A DNA stretch of 64,000 nucleotides from UBA11475 sp902486425 (lineage in GTDB: Bacteria > Bacillota > Clostridia > Christensenellales > Borkfalkiaceae). The position numbers and the translations under genes are program-made. Of the stretch, positions 40,931 through 51,048 are shown one piece after another. The stretch covers positions 1-64,000 of the forward strand of contig CABTOK010000004.1 in the NCBI GenBank assembly GCA_902486425.1, written 5' to 3'. The notes below the pieces were generated by a model. The model was not told where the DNA came from, did no database searches, and saw nothing but the letters and a program-made list of their open reading frames with translations. The stretch's first letter is position 1, and each line of letters opens with the position of its first letter.

Positions 40931-43900
40931 TTAGTTGTTCGGGTTGAATTCGCCGGTAAGAGCCGCAATCGTTACGTTATTGAACGAGCAAGCGCCGCCG
41001 GAAGCAAATCCGAATGAAAGGGAAAGAGCCGTAAACGTCTTGCTTTCATAAGCTTCCCACTCTCCGGTTGCCTTCTGGAACGAAGTCCATGCCGTAATGC
41101 TGTCTCCGTCGACAACGATAGCAAATCTTATGTGGAACAGATTATCGGTAGAATTTTTATAATCATTCTGCGCTTTGCCTAAAGTAAGATTATTATCGTT
41201 TCTCCATTTAAAGAATACGTTATCGCCCCAGGTGCCGATGTTAAGGAGATAATCCTTTTTCGAGCCGTCGGCGTTCATAAAGCATATACTGTCGTCACAG
41301 GATCCTGCGCCTACGTAAGTACCCTTAATAACGGTCTTGCCCGAAATAGTCGGGAGAAGAGCGTAAGCCGAGCCGAAAGTTTTTCCGTTGAACGTAACGG
41401 CAGCACCGTTTTCGTCTTCGGCAATGGTCATTTTGCTTTCATCGGTAGCTACAAGAGTTAATCTCTTAGCTTCAAGCTTAGTGGTAGTTACTTCGTCGGT
41501 AACAACCAGAGCGAAAGATTGGATGCGATCGCCGCTTACGGTGTATTCTCCGTTTGAAAGAGCTATGGTGAGCTTGCCGTCTTTTACGGTAGCGGTTTTC
41601 TGGATCGAACCGCTCGTAAAGGTAAGTTCGGTACCGTCAGCCATGTTGTAAAGGTCGCTTTCGTAAGCGTACTTGTACTGCGCGGTAGCAGCTACTTCGT
41701 GAGCGGTCGCTTCGGTAACTACTTTAACAACATAGTTAGTAGCGTAAGAGTCTGCGTTGAATTTGCAAACGCCTGCTTCGCCGGTGAGTACGGTTCCGTT
41801 AACCGATACCGAAACTATCTGATAGTTTTCGGAATCTTTAAGAGTTACGGTAGCGGTAACTTCTTCACCCTTCGCAATAGCGGTAGTCTTTGAAAGAACT
41901 ACTTCAGCCTGTTCGGAGCTGTCTGCAGCAACCGAAGCGGTAATTGCAAGAACGTTTTCTACTCTTTCGCCGTCGTAAGCCTTGATATTTGCCATATCCC
42001 AAGTCTTTTTGCCGTCGGTTGCGCCGATCGCCATAAAGTTAACGTTCGACGGTAAGTTCAAGGTATAATCGGTTGCGCCGCCCTTAGCGTTTACGTGAAC
42101 ATATTCCGCTGCGGAAGAAGCCTTTACATAAACGTTAACCTTGGTGCCTTCGACGATTACGAGAATATCTACACTTGTCGAAGCAACTTTTGCGGTGTTG
42201 GAGTTCTGCGGATTGAATTCGATCGAGCCGGAAATAACTATGTTGACGATGTTTTCAATCTCAGTATAGTTATAGCTGTCTGCTTCGTCGAAGAACCAGA
42301 GTCTCGGGCAGGAACCCCATCCGAGAGAGGGAACCTTGAGAGTCATGGTATAAACGGTTTTGCCGCTTATCTTGTCGCCTATCTGAATGTAAGACTTGGG
42401 CGGGTTATCAAGAGCATTGTTCTTGTTGGAAACGGTAGCTCCGTCTTTGCCGTTGTCTACAGCGGTAAGGTCGGTTGCGCTTGCGTCTTTAATAATAGTT
42501 CTTATGAAGGTAAGCGAGCCTTCTTCCGCGGCTTCGGTAATCTCAACGCTTAATGAAGTGTGATTTGCGAGAACAGCGGTATAAGTGCCTGCGGGAGCGG
42601 TAACGGTGAGTTTGCCGCCGTTTACAACGCCCTGATAGGTGCCTGCTTCGCTTACAAAGGTAACTAAGGTTCCGTCCGCAAGAGCGTAAGGAGTTTCATA
42701 CGCATAGCCGTGAGCTACGGTATAAGTTTTAGCAGTGCCTTCCGCAACTGCGGTTACTACTGCGGAAACGTAATAGATCACTCCGTACTGACCTTTGATA
42801 GTAACGGTAGCAACGCCCGCTTCGTTTACGGTAGCGGCTACGTATTCGCCGTTTACTTTAACGCCCGCGATTTTATAGCCTTCTTTCGGCGTAACGGTTA
42901 CGGTTGCGGTTTCGCCGTTCTTAAGAGCGGTCTTATCGGAAGCCATAGTTGCTTCGGCAGTCGTTTCGACAACGACTCTGCCATTGTCTACCGTATCCGA
43001 AACGGTGAGTTCGGAAATAACGACGCCGCCGGTTATGTCTCTTAAATTGATGTCGGTGAAGTTTGTCGGAACAGTGCCGCCTTCGGGAGCCTTATTAGCC
43101 ATAAAGAGAAGAGTTCCGTCATAAGATTCGGCATAGTACCAGATCTTTCCGTCTTTGATTTCAAGATTTAAGAACAATCCTTCGCCGGTAAGTTTAGCGA
43201 GCTGCCAGTTGTTGAACGGTGCCCAAGTTCCCCAGCAGATACGCGCCATGAAGGTGCTCTTTACAAGCCAGATTTCGGGAGCGTTTCCGCATTCGCTTGA
43301 AGGAACGTTGGTGTTAACGTGTAAACCGCAACCGTCTTTGCCGGACGGAACGGTGTAGTTAACAACCTTTATTCTGAAAGATACAGCCTTGGTGCCGGCG
43401 GGAAGATTGATCTTGTCGCCGTTGTTGTTAAGAGTGTAAACAGCGTCGTTCGCTTCGTTCTTAACGGTCGTCGCGCCGCTCGTTACAAAGTAAAGTTCGG
43501 CTGTTTCGTTGACTTCCTTATCTACCGTTATCGTAGTTTCGGTATAGCCCGCTATCTGAAGCTTATATTCGCCTTCGACAACGTCTTTGAACTCGAGTTT
43601 GCCGTTTGCGGCGGTAACCTTATAGGTGCCGTTTGCGCCCGTAAGGGTCGCTTCGCCCGTGAGGGCGGAAGCGGTCTTTGCGGTGTTGTGAACCGTAACG
43701 TTAAGAGTTACGTTATACTTTTCAGCCGGTTTAAGTTTGAAGGTAGCTTCAACCTTAATGCCGAGTTTGCCGTACTTTTCGGCAGTGTAAACGCTTTCGG
43801 AAACCTTTGCGGTTACGTCTTCGCCGTTTACTTTAAGAGTTTCTAACACGTAGCCTTCCGCGGGAGCTACGGTAACGGTAGTGTTTCCGCCGTAAACAAG

Positions 43901-46900
43901 ATTTGCGGTCGCGGTTCCGTTATCGCCGTTTACTACGGTAACGTTTGCCTGAGCGGTGGTCTGAAGATATTCGTTCCACTGAGCCGCCGTGTAGAACTTA
44001 ACGTTGGTAAGTTTAATCGCGGTAGCCACTTTTATACCGGTAAGCTTAGAGGGAGCTTCGCCGTCTTTATAAGTTACCGACTTGGAGTTATAAAGGTATC
44101 CGTCCGCGCCTTCGGTGAGGTAGTACGCGGTGTTGCCGGAAATAGCAAGAGCGAATTTAGCTCCGCCGTCTTCGTATACAGCCGTCTTGTACGAATCGGA
44201 GAATTTTTCGGTACCCCAGTCGTATCTGAATCTGTAGCCGAGGAATCCGGGCATCTGGTGAAGGATTTCCGCACCGTCGGTCTTATCGAAGGTCACCCAT
44301 GCGCCGTCTGCGTCCTTTGTTCCGACAAACGTCTTGTCGAGGATCTGCATGTTATAGGTCATAGCGACGATCTTTTCTTCGGAAGAGAATTTTACTACTT
44401 CTTCGCCGCTAGCGCTGCTGCCTACGCCGTAAAGTACCATAGTGCCGTCGGAAGCGAGTTTAGAAATATCCGCATGTCTGTTCGAGGTTACGGTTACTCC
44501 GTTGACCGTCGCGGTTGCGACGTCGATAAGCTTAAGAGCTTCCATATACGCTTCGGCTCTCGCGCCGTCGTATGCCTTAATATTCTTTACTTCGTTAGCG
44601 CCCGCATGCTGGAATTTATAGTCCATTGCGGATACGTCGACGCCGTTCTTGCCGAGATAGCCGAAGAGCGAGAAGGTTCCGTCGATATTGCCGACGTAAA
44701 CTTCGGTTTTGGCAACTCCTTCGGTTACGGTGGTTCTTACAAGAAGAGTAGTCCATTCCTTGGTGGTTCTTGCGGCATGATCGCCGTTCTTGTTTCCGCC
44801 GAGCTGAAGCTGTGTTCCCGGCTGATTGGGAAGCCAGTCTACTCTGTAGCCTACGCCTTCGGTTACACTGTGGTTACCGGGGTAAACCTTTGCGCTGTCT
44901 ACGGGACCGTCGTTATAAGGTTCTACAAAGAGGTCTGCCCATGCCGTATTGCCGTCGTACTGCGCTCTTACGTCGAATACCATTACGTTGTTCGACATAT
45001 CGAGTCCTTTGTTTATTACAAGGTTGCCGCCGCCCGAAATCGTGTAGCTTAAGCCGTTTTCGTTTTCGGTTGCGGTTACGTTATCGGTCTTGGAGTAGAC
45101 TAACGTACGGGTCCATTCGAGCGAAGTGACGTCCGCCGCGCCGTCGGTAACCACTACGGTTAAGCCGTTTACGGTATAGGTTCCGTTAGAAAGCGAAACG
45201 GTTACCTTTCCGTTATCTACGGTTGCGGGTTTAACGATGTCGCCGTTTACGAAGTTAAGAACGGTTCCGTCCGGAAGGTTGTAATATGCCTTTTCATAAG
45301 CGAACTTATGAGTTGTGGTAAACGTTAATTCCGTTGCAAGCGTTTCTGCGGTAACTACAACGTTATAGGTTTCCATGTAGCCGTTCGCAGTGAATTTGTA
45401 AGTTCCGTCTTCACCTGCGGTAAGAACTGTGCCGTTTACGGTTACCGAAGCTATCTGATGAGTAGCGGAATCCTTTACGGAAGCGGTAACGGTTACTTCT
45501 TCACCCTTTTCGATGCCGGTAGTCTTGGAAATGGTTGCTTCTACGACTGCCTGATCGTATCCGAGAGTAGCGGTGTTCTTTAAGATTTCGTCCGCTCTTG
45601 CGCCGTCGTATACCTTGATATCCGACCAGGTGATGATTGCGGAGTGTTCGCCCTGAGTGAAGATGATCGAAGTAAGTTCGCCTTCGCCCTGGTCTTCATA
45701 ATCGGCAAGAAGCGTCCATACGCCGTTTACTTTGTAGTAAAGCTGGATAGCTCTGCCTTCGAAAATCGCCATGAAGGTCGTCGGTTCGGAGTGCTTTACG
45801 CCGACGGTCCACTTATTGTTGGGAGCGTCGTAATAACCGGTCGTATCGCTCCAGTGTCCCTGGTTGATAGTATATAAGTGTCTGTTGGTTCCGATAGTAG
45901 CGTAGCACTGTCTTTCGCTGCCCATGCCGAGCGTGTAGATAAGTACCGTTTTGCCCGAGAAGTCGACGTTGTTTTCAATCTTCCACTGGTTGTTGTCGAG
46001 ACCTACGTTCTTATTTTCTTTTACGGTCGTCTGTAAAGTTGCACCCGTTTCGGAAGTGCCGTCGCCGGTAAGTTTCGCCGTTACGGTTTTGTCTACGTCG
46101 TTGAATAACTTTCTTAAAAGAACAACGTCGGTAAGCGAAGCCTGACCGTTTTCTACGGTAACGGGAGTTGCGTTCGCATAGCCCTTGGCGGTTAACGTGT
46201 AAGTGCCGTCAACTATTTTGACGGTAACCTGACCGTTGGCTACGAGTCCGGTATAAGCGTTGCCTTCCGCGTCGGTAAGAATGATTTCCGCTCCGTCCGC
46301 AGAATAGTCTGTTGCTTCGTAAGCGAATTTACGCGTTACGTTTAAGGTGATTACCTGATTGATAGTCTGTCTGAAAGTTGCCTTTACGGTAGCTTTGGTT
46401 CCGGTAACTTTTGCGGTTACGACGTTGTTTTCAACGCGGGCCGCATATTCTACGCCGTTTACAAGGAGCGAAGCGAGTTCGTATCCTTCTTCCGGAGTAA
46501 CGTTTATGGTTACGGTTTCATACATTTTGCCGACAGCGGTTACAGAACCGTGAGCGTCGGCTGCGGTTTCGTCGATTACGGTAAGAGAACCGTTCATCGA
46601 TTCGCCTGCGTAAACATTCCACTGATCGAACTTAGCGTCGCACTGATAGTATACGGCAAGTTTCGTTTCGCCTGCGGTTGCCCATTTGTCTATGGCCTTA
46701 ACCATTCCGCCGTCGAGCATAACGAGTTCGCCTGCTTCGTTTTCAAGAAGCGGGGTTACCACGTTGCCTTTTACGTACATACCTACGTTAAGACCTACGG
46801 TCATGTACTTTTCAAGCTGAGCGGACGAAAGTTTTACGTTGGTCCAGCCCCAGTCGCCTCCGTTCCATCTGAAGAATACGCCGTCCGAGCCCCATCCCTT

Positions 46901-48013
46901 CTGGAATGCGAGTTCGATTTTATAGCCGTTTCTCGTAGCGAAAAGACCGTTGTATGCGGTTTCGGTACCGCCCTGTCCCTGCGGGAGATAGTTGGTTTCG
47001 TTAGCGTAGTTCTTGTTCCAGCCTTCGCTGCCTTCTTCGTGAGCAAGGTGCGGAGCGTATAACTTGGCGGTGAGAATGTAATCTTCGCCTGCCGCTACGG
47101 GAGTATTGTAGTAAAGCTGCGAGTTGCCGTTGTTCCAGCCGTGTCCGGTGAACGCATAGCCGTCGTTATAAGTTTTTACGCCTACGTCGTACGGAGTTAT
47201 GGCAAATTCGCCTTTGCTCTTGTCGTAATAGCCGTCTTTATCGAATCTTCTCCAGCTCTGGCAGCTGTTCCAATAATAATCGCCTTCGATTACTCCGAGC
47301 ATGTTGATGTAGCCGCTTCTCGAAGTGGACGTAGCCGAAGCCATGTACTGGATAGCCGCGTTGAATACGATAGAGTCGCATTTACCGCCGAGTACGTACC
47401 AGGGTATCATTACTTCGTCTTCGTATCCGTTGTTTTCGGGATCGTTTGTGTAAGTGGTGTTGCCGTTCTTATCGAGCCAGCGACCTGCCACGTCTACGTA
47501 AGCGTTGTTGCTCGCATAGCCGTCGTGACCGTTGAATTTGATATACTTGGACGTATGGTAAGCGCCGTTGGCGAAGAATTCCATTTCCCACTGATTGCCT
47601 GCGGCTGTCGTCGCGCTGCCGTTAGCGATATAAATTTCGATACCGGAGTTGGCATAGTTGCCTCTGCCTGCGTCGTAGTAAGCGGGCGCGCCCGTTACTC
47701 TGTATGCCATAACGACGCCTTCTTCGGTAAATCTCGACCAGATTTCGATATGATGATCGTATCCGGCGATGGAAAGGGTTTCTTCCCATTTGTTCTGTTT
47801 TTCCCATTCGGCTTCCGTTATGGTGCCGTCTATGGTAACCACGGTATTGTCGTGAAGGTCGGTATAAGTGTTATGCTGTTTTTCTATTTTGCTCTGATAG
47901 TCGGGTATTTCGACGGAATCCGATTTGCCACCCGTACAAGCCGCGACACAGAGAGAAGCTACAAGCATAATCGCAAATAATACTATAAGTTTAATTTTGT
48001 TTACTAACTTCAT
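40931..48013 (-). CDS. Giant modular surface lipoprotein, likely glycan-binding
   Basis: A 2360-residue lipoprotein (signal and lipobox V-A-A-C, Cys26). Residues about 50-290 look like a CBM9/DOMON-type beta-sandwich that binds sugars. From about 290 on, three kinds of modules alternate. The first is a jelly-roll, lectin-like domain that repeatedly ends I-K-A-Y-D-G-A/E-R. The second is a small unit with V-N-G at a turn, typical of secreted-protein B-repeats. The third is a Cna-B-like sandwich starting with a (H/R)-K-F/Y-A-Y-E motif and containing G-T/E-Y-T-V. I see about five such rounds. No catalytic motif is seen. ATG follows GGGGG. It starts 20 bp after the GH43 gene in the same operon, so it probably captures the glycan that GH43 cuts. 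Confidence 0.82.
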   Translation of the reverse strand: MKLVNKIKLIVLFAIMLVASLCVAACTGGKSDSVEIPDYQSKIEKQHNTYTDLHDNTVVTIDGTITEAEWEKQNKWEETLSIAGYDHHIEIWSRFTEEGVVMAYRVTGAPAYYDAGRGNYANSGIEIYIANGSATTAAGNQWEMEFFANGAYHTSKYIKFNGHDGYASNNAYVDVAGRWLDKNGNTTYTNDPENNGYEDEVMIPWYVLGGKCDSIVFNAAIQYMASATSTSRSGYINMLGVIEGDYYWNSCQSWRRFDKDGYYDKSKGEFAITPYDVGVKTYNDGYAFTGHGWNNGNSQLYYNTPVAAGEDYILTAKLYAPHLAHEEGSEGWNKNYANETNYLPQGQGGTETAYNGLFATRNGYKIELAFQKGWGSDGVFFRWNGGDWGWTNVKLSSAQLEKYMTVGLNVGMYVKGNVVTPLLENEAGELVMLDGGMVKAIDKWATAGETKLAVYYQCDAKFDQWNVYAGESMNGSLTVIDETAADAHGSVTAVGKMYETVTINVTPEEGYELASLLVNGVEYAARVENNVVTAKVTGTKATVKATFRQTINQVITLNVTRKFAYEATDYSADGAEIILTDAEGNAYTGLVANGQVTVKIVDGTYTLTAKGYANATPVTVENGQASLTDVVLLRKLFNDVDKTVTAKLTGDGTSETGATLQTTVKENKNVGLDNNQWKIENNVDFSGKTVLIYTLGMGSERQCYATIGTNRHLYTINQGHWSDTTGYYDAPNNKWTVGVKHSEPTTFMAIFEGRAIQLYYKVNGVWTLLADYEDQGEGELTSIIFTQGEHSAIITWSDIKVYDGARADEILKNTATLGYDQAVVEATISKTTGIEKGEEVTVTASVKDSATHQIASVTVNGTVLTAGEDGTYKFTANGYMETYNVVVTAETLATELTFTTTHKFAYEKAYYNLPDGTVLNFVNGDIVKPATVDNGKVTVSLSNGTYTVNGLTVVVTDGAADVTSLEWTRTLVYSKTDNVTATENENGLSYTISGGGNLVINKGLDMSNNVMVFDVRAQYDGNTAWADLFVEPYNDGPVDSAKVYPGNHSVTEGVGYRVDWLPNQPGTQLQLGGNKNGDHAARTTKEWTTLLVRTTVTEGVAKTEVYVGNIDGTFSLFGYLGKNGVDVSAMDYKFQHAGANEVKNIKAYDGARAEAYMEALKLIDVATATVNGVTVTSNRHADISKLASDGTMVLYGVGSSASGEEVVKFSSEEKIVAMTYNMQILDKTFVGTKDADGAWVTFDKTDGAEILHQMPGFLGYRFRYDWGTEKFSDSYKTAVYEDGGAKFALAISGNTAYYLTEGADGYLYNSKSVTYKDGEAPSKLTGIKVATAIKLTNVKFYTAAQWNEYLQTTAQANVTVVNGDNGTATANLVYGGNTTVTVAPAEGYVLETLKVNGEDVTAKVSESVYTAEKYGKLGIKVEATFKLKPAEKYNVTLNVTVHNTAKTASALTGEATLTGANGTYKVTAANGKLEFKDVVEGEYKLQIAGYTETTITVDKEVNETAELYFVTSGATTVKNEANDAVYTLNNNGDKINLPAGTKAVSFRIKVVNYTVPSGKDGCGLHVNTNVPSSECGNAPEIWLVKSTFMARICWGTWAPFNNWQLAKLTGEGLFLNLEIKDGKIWYYAESYDGTLLFMANKAPEGGTVPTNFTDINLRDITGGVVISELTVSDTVDNGRVVVETTAEATMASDKTALKNGETATVTVTPKEGYKIAGVKVNGEYVAATVNEAGVATVTIKGQYGVIYYVSAVVTAVAEGTAKTYTVAHGYAYETPYALADGTLVTFVSEAGTYQGVVNGGKLTVTAPAGTYTAVLANHTSLSVEITEAAEEGSLTFIRTIIKDASATDLTAVDNGKDGATVSNKNNALDNPPKSYIQIGDKISGKTVYTMTLKVPSLGWGSCPRLWFFDEADSYNYTEIENIVNIVISGSIEFNPQNSNTAKVASTSVDILVIVEGTKVNVYVKASSAAEYVHVNAKGGATDYTLNLPSNVNFMAIGATDGKKTWDMANIKAYDGERVENVLAITASVAADSSEQAEVVLSKTTAIAKGEEVTATVTLKDSENYQIVSVSVNGTVLTGEAGVCKFNADSYATNYVVKVVTEATAHEVAATAQYKYAYESDLYNMADGTELTFTSGSIQKTATVKDGKLTIALSNGEYTVSGDRIQSFALVVTDEVTTTKLEAKRLTLVATDESKMTIAEDENGAAVTFNGKTFGSAYALLPTISGKTVIKGTYVGAGSCDDSICFMNADGSKKDYLLNIGTWGDNVFFKWRNDNNLTLGKAQNDYKNSTDNLFHIRFAIVVDGDSITAWTSFQKATGEWEAYESKTFTALSLSFGFASGGACSFNNVTIAALTGEFNPNN

Positions 48014-48033
48014 AATATATATCCCCCTTTGCC

Positions 48034-50265
48034 TCAGTTAGCCTTGGGTACGCCCAAGACGTATATTTCGGAAATTCCGAGCTTAGCGGTGCCTTCCGCT
48101 TTGTTTTCCTGATATGCGGGGTTGTTGACGTCGGGCGATACGGTGATGGTGATCTTCTTAACGCCCATTTCGTTGAACGCCGCTACGGCGGAACCGCCCG
48201 GTCTCATAGTGTTGCCGTTGGAATAACGCTTCCAATAGAACATAAGATTGTCTATAACCGCGGTGAATTCGGTGTCGTTAAGTTTAGCTTCCATTTCGAT
48301 CTTGGTTATAGAGTCGAAGGTGTCGGCGTAGTTTTTGCTGTTATAAATCATTATAGCGGCAATATTTCTGTATTCGCCGAAGTCGAGCGTTATCTTTACG
48401 GTTTCCTTCTTGGTGGTGAATTCGTGTACGAAAGGCGCAACTGCCGGAACGTGCATCGTAAGTATACCGTCGGTAAGGTACTTAACGGTACTGTTGCCTG
48501 CGTCGTCGGTAGTTACCTTAGCGTCGCCGGAAATAATGTCGTATTTGGTTGTGCCGGTGCCGTAGAACTTGGGCTGAATAGCCGTCGTCGGACCGTTGGT
48601 GTACATTACGTACATGCCCTGATCGTTCTTTATGAAGAGCAATCTGTCTGCGTTTGCGCCTCTGTCGTGTACGCTTACTTCACGATTTTTATGTTTGTGG
48701 TAAACGTTTATGATTTCGTCGCCGCATTTAACGAAACTGTGATGTCCCGGACCGGATACGTTGTCGGTGGTTCTGCCGCCGTCTGCGGTAAGCATTACGC
48801 CGCCTTCAGCAAGGTCGAGTTTTCTGAACGGACCCATGGGGCTGTACGCTACGGCCTGAACAAGCGAGTAGTTGGAAGTCGTGTATCCCGCTACCGAGAA
48901 GGTAAGATAGTAAAGACCGGTTTCTTCGTTATACCAGCAGAAAGGTCCTTCGTTAACGTCGCCCTGTCCGCCGTTAATGGGAGCTTCTCTGTTTTCGCCG
49001 TCCGCAGCTTTGAAAGTTGCGAGAGCGGTTTCTTTATAACCTTTTACATAATCTTCCGCCTTGAAAGCCGCTGCCTGTTCGTTATAAACGTCTGCAGCCT
49101 GAGCGGAAAGCATGTTGTAGTGAGTTCTGGTAATTCTCGTAACCGTCGAATAGTCGGGCTGCGACCAGTCGTGATTAAGGAATTTGATTACGTAAATATT
49201 CTGTCCCTGGAAGAGCTTCATCGTCGGATTAAGCGGATCGAATTCGTCTCTTTCCGGAATGAACGACCAGTACATATAATAGTCGCCGGTTATGGGATCT
49301 ATAAACGGGCTCATGTCGATGTTACAATTGATAACGTCTCTGCTCTCGTCTACCTGCATTAAGTCGGCATAAGAGTTGAGAACGGTTCCGTCGTAAGTTT
49401 TGCCTACCACGGTGTTATCGTGATCGGTACCGATATTAGCGGCGTTTTCGGGATTGTTTCTGCTGTGATCCCACTGGAATTTAAGCGAAGCGCGAAGAGC
49501 CGCCGTGTTAAGCCACGGATCCATGGTCGTTACGCTGTCGGTACCTCTGATGATATACTTTTCGCCGGAGTAGCTCTTGATATCTTCTTTGGTAGCGATT
49601 TCGTCCGCATAGTTGGTGTACTTTGCGAAGTTAACGCCTTCAGCATAGTTAACGCCCGCGATGGTAGCGCCCGTTTCTACGCCGGTCCACTGCTTATAGG
49701 GGCCGTAAGGACAGGTGGATACCGCAAGACCGATATCGTAGTCTGCCTGCTTTACCTTAGAGATCGCCGTAGACGAATAGTAGAAGAAGTATACGCCGGT
49801 GGACGTTTTGCTCTTTTCAAGACCGTACTGTTCGGGATCTGCGTTTTTGTCCCAGACGATTTCGGGTGCCCACGTGTTGTTGTATTCCCAGGATTCGGTC
49901 GTGTAAGTATAGATGCCCGCTTTGGGTTCCCAGCTTACAAGATCCTTACTGAAGAACATGTTGAAAACGCCTACGCCGGTCGTTCCGATAAGGAAATACG
50001 TTCCGTAATTTTCTTCGTCGGTTTCGTCTTCGCAACGGAAAGCGAACGGGTCTGCGCATGTGTCCATGACGTCGTTACGGTAAAAGATGTCTTTTCTGTA
50101 ATTGCTATCGGTTTCACTGCCGTCTTCGACTACGCCTACCTGGTTGGAATAGGTTTTGCCTTCTTCGAGAGTGACGGTGGTGCCGGAGCTGCCTTTGTTA
50201 CAGCCGAACATCATTACCGAGGCGGTCATAAGTACTGCCAAGATAATCGTTATAAGTTTTTTCAT
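48034..50265 (-). CDS. GH43-like glycoside hydrolase lipoprotein
   Basis: A 743-residue lipoprotein (lipobox M-F-G-C, Cys22). The five-bladed propeller of clan GH-F is suggested by D-T-C-A-D-P-F-A-F (catalytic base Asp, near residue 71), W-A-P-E-I-V-W-D (near 132), D-P-I-T-G-D-Y-Y-M-Y-W (near 316) and the likely general acid in N-E-G-P-F-C-W (near 432). The last 180 residues are beta-rich and may be a carbohydrate-binding domain. It most likely cuts arabinose- or xylose-containing polysaccharide; family 43 covers both. ATG follows AGGAGAG. First gene of the operon, transcribed from a promoter near 50589. Confidence 0.8.
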   Translation of the reverse strand: MKKLITIILAVLMTASVMMFGCNKGSSGTTVTLEEGKTYSNQVGVVEDGSETDSNYRKDIFYRNDVMDTCADPFAFRCEDETDEENYGTYFLIGTTGVGVFNMFFSKDLVSWEPKAGIYTYTTESWEYNNTWAPEIVWDKNADPEQYGLEKSKTSTGVYFFYYSSTAISKVKQADYDIGLAVSTCPYGPYKQWTGVETGATIAGVNYAEGVNFAKYTNYADEIATKEDIKSYSGEKYIIRGTDSVTTMDPWLNTAALRASLKFQWDHSRNNPENAANIGTDHDNTVVGKTYDGTVLNSYADLMQVDESRDVINCNIDMSPFIDPITGDYYMYWSFIPERDEFDPLNPTMKLFQGQNIYVIKFLNHDWSQPDYSTVTRITRTHYNMLSAQAADVYNEQAAAFKAEDYVKGYKETALATFKAADGENREAPINGGQGDVNEGPFCWYNEETGLYYLTFSVAGYTTSNYSLVQAVAYSPMGPFRKLDLAEGGVMLTADGGRTTDNVSGPGHHSFVKCGDEIINVYHKHKNREVSVHDRGANADRLLFIKNDQGMYVMYTNGPTTAIQPKFYGTGTTKYDIISGDAKVTTDDAGNSTVKYLTDGILTMHVPAVAPFVHEFTTKKETVKITLDFGEYRNIAAIMIYNSKNYADTFDSITKIEMEAKLNDTEFTAVIDNLMFYWKRYSNGNTMRPGGSAVAAFNEMGVKKITITVSPDVNNPAYQENKAEGTAKLGISEIYVLGVPKAN

Positions 50266-51048
50266 TCTTTTCTCTCCTCCTGATTTTTTTGAAAAAACAT
50301 TTATTTTTATGCCCGTTTTTTACCGGAACGCCGGAATCAGGTATTTTCCGGCTTCTGCCGCATTTTGCGGTAACCTCGGGATATAAACGGACAATTAAAC
50401 CGGATTTCTGCTTTTCCTCGTGATTTAATCGTTTTATCTGCGTTTTATCTGCTTTGTTTTTCGACTTTACTTTCTTTACTTTTTTACTTTCTTTATTTTA
50501 ATGTTTGTTCGTTTTGCTTACTATAAATACTTAATATTTAAAGCCTGTTTTGGGCGCAAAAACCCATTAAATTTCATTAAGCATAAATATTATAACATAA
50601 AAAAAAATTAAATCAAGACTTTTTGAAAAAATTTTTATGTATTTTTATTTATTTATAGCGTAAAAATGAAAATTATTTTCTTTATTATAAAAAGTTCGTT
50701 TCGTTTATTCGGCTTTTAATACTTTACCGTTTTAACGACTTTACTTAATATTTACGATATTTTGCACTTTTCGGGTTAATTTTTTGATTTTTGTGTTTTT
50801 TAAGTACTTTTGTTAAACTTTTTCACATATTTTTAACTTACGGCGATATACGAGCTGTAAAAGGCAAACAAAATTTTCATTTTTGGCAAATTTTTCATTA
50901 CAATTCGCAGGTTATCGGTCCCTTTTCGCACTTTTTTTGCAAAATCCGCTTTTAAGCTTGTCTGTTATCAACTTTATCGGGACCGTCGCATATACTATTT
51001 TGTGCTTTAATTTTTCGATTATTTATTATTTTGCGGTAAGAGGTTAAC
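50266..51048. other. Long AT-rich divergent regulatory gap (GH43 operon / dap operon)
   Basis: At 783 bp this is the longest gap apart from the origin. It gives a roughly 315-nt 5' leader to the GH43-lipoprotein transcript and the control region of dapA. A GGGcgcaaaaaCCC dyad is at about 50550-50566. A -10-like TATACT for dapA lies at 50991-50996 without a good -35. No lysine riboswitch and no gene are visible. Confidence 0.55.
50589..50616 (-). promoter_or_regulatory. Promoter of the GH43/giant lipoprotein operon
   Basis: Reverse strand: TTGATT (50611-50616), 16-bp spacer, TATAAT (50589-50594). Confidence 0.75.

Noticed and set aside
44258..45052. Long forward reading frames opposite the giant lipoprotein
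   Set aside because: Antisense shadows produced by strong codon bias of the repeated gene; no ribosome sites.
50266..51048. Lysine riboswitch before dapA
   Set aside because: None of the L-box blocks found at 17314-17513 recur here.
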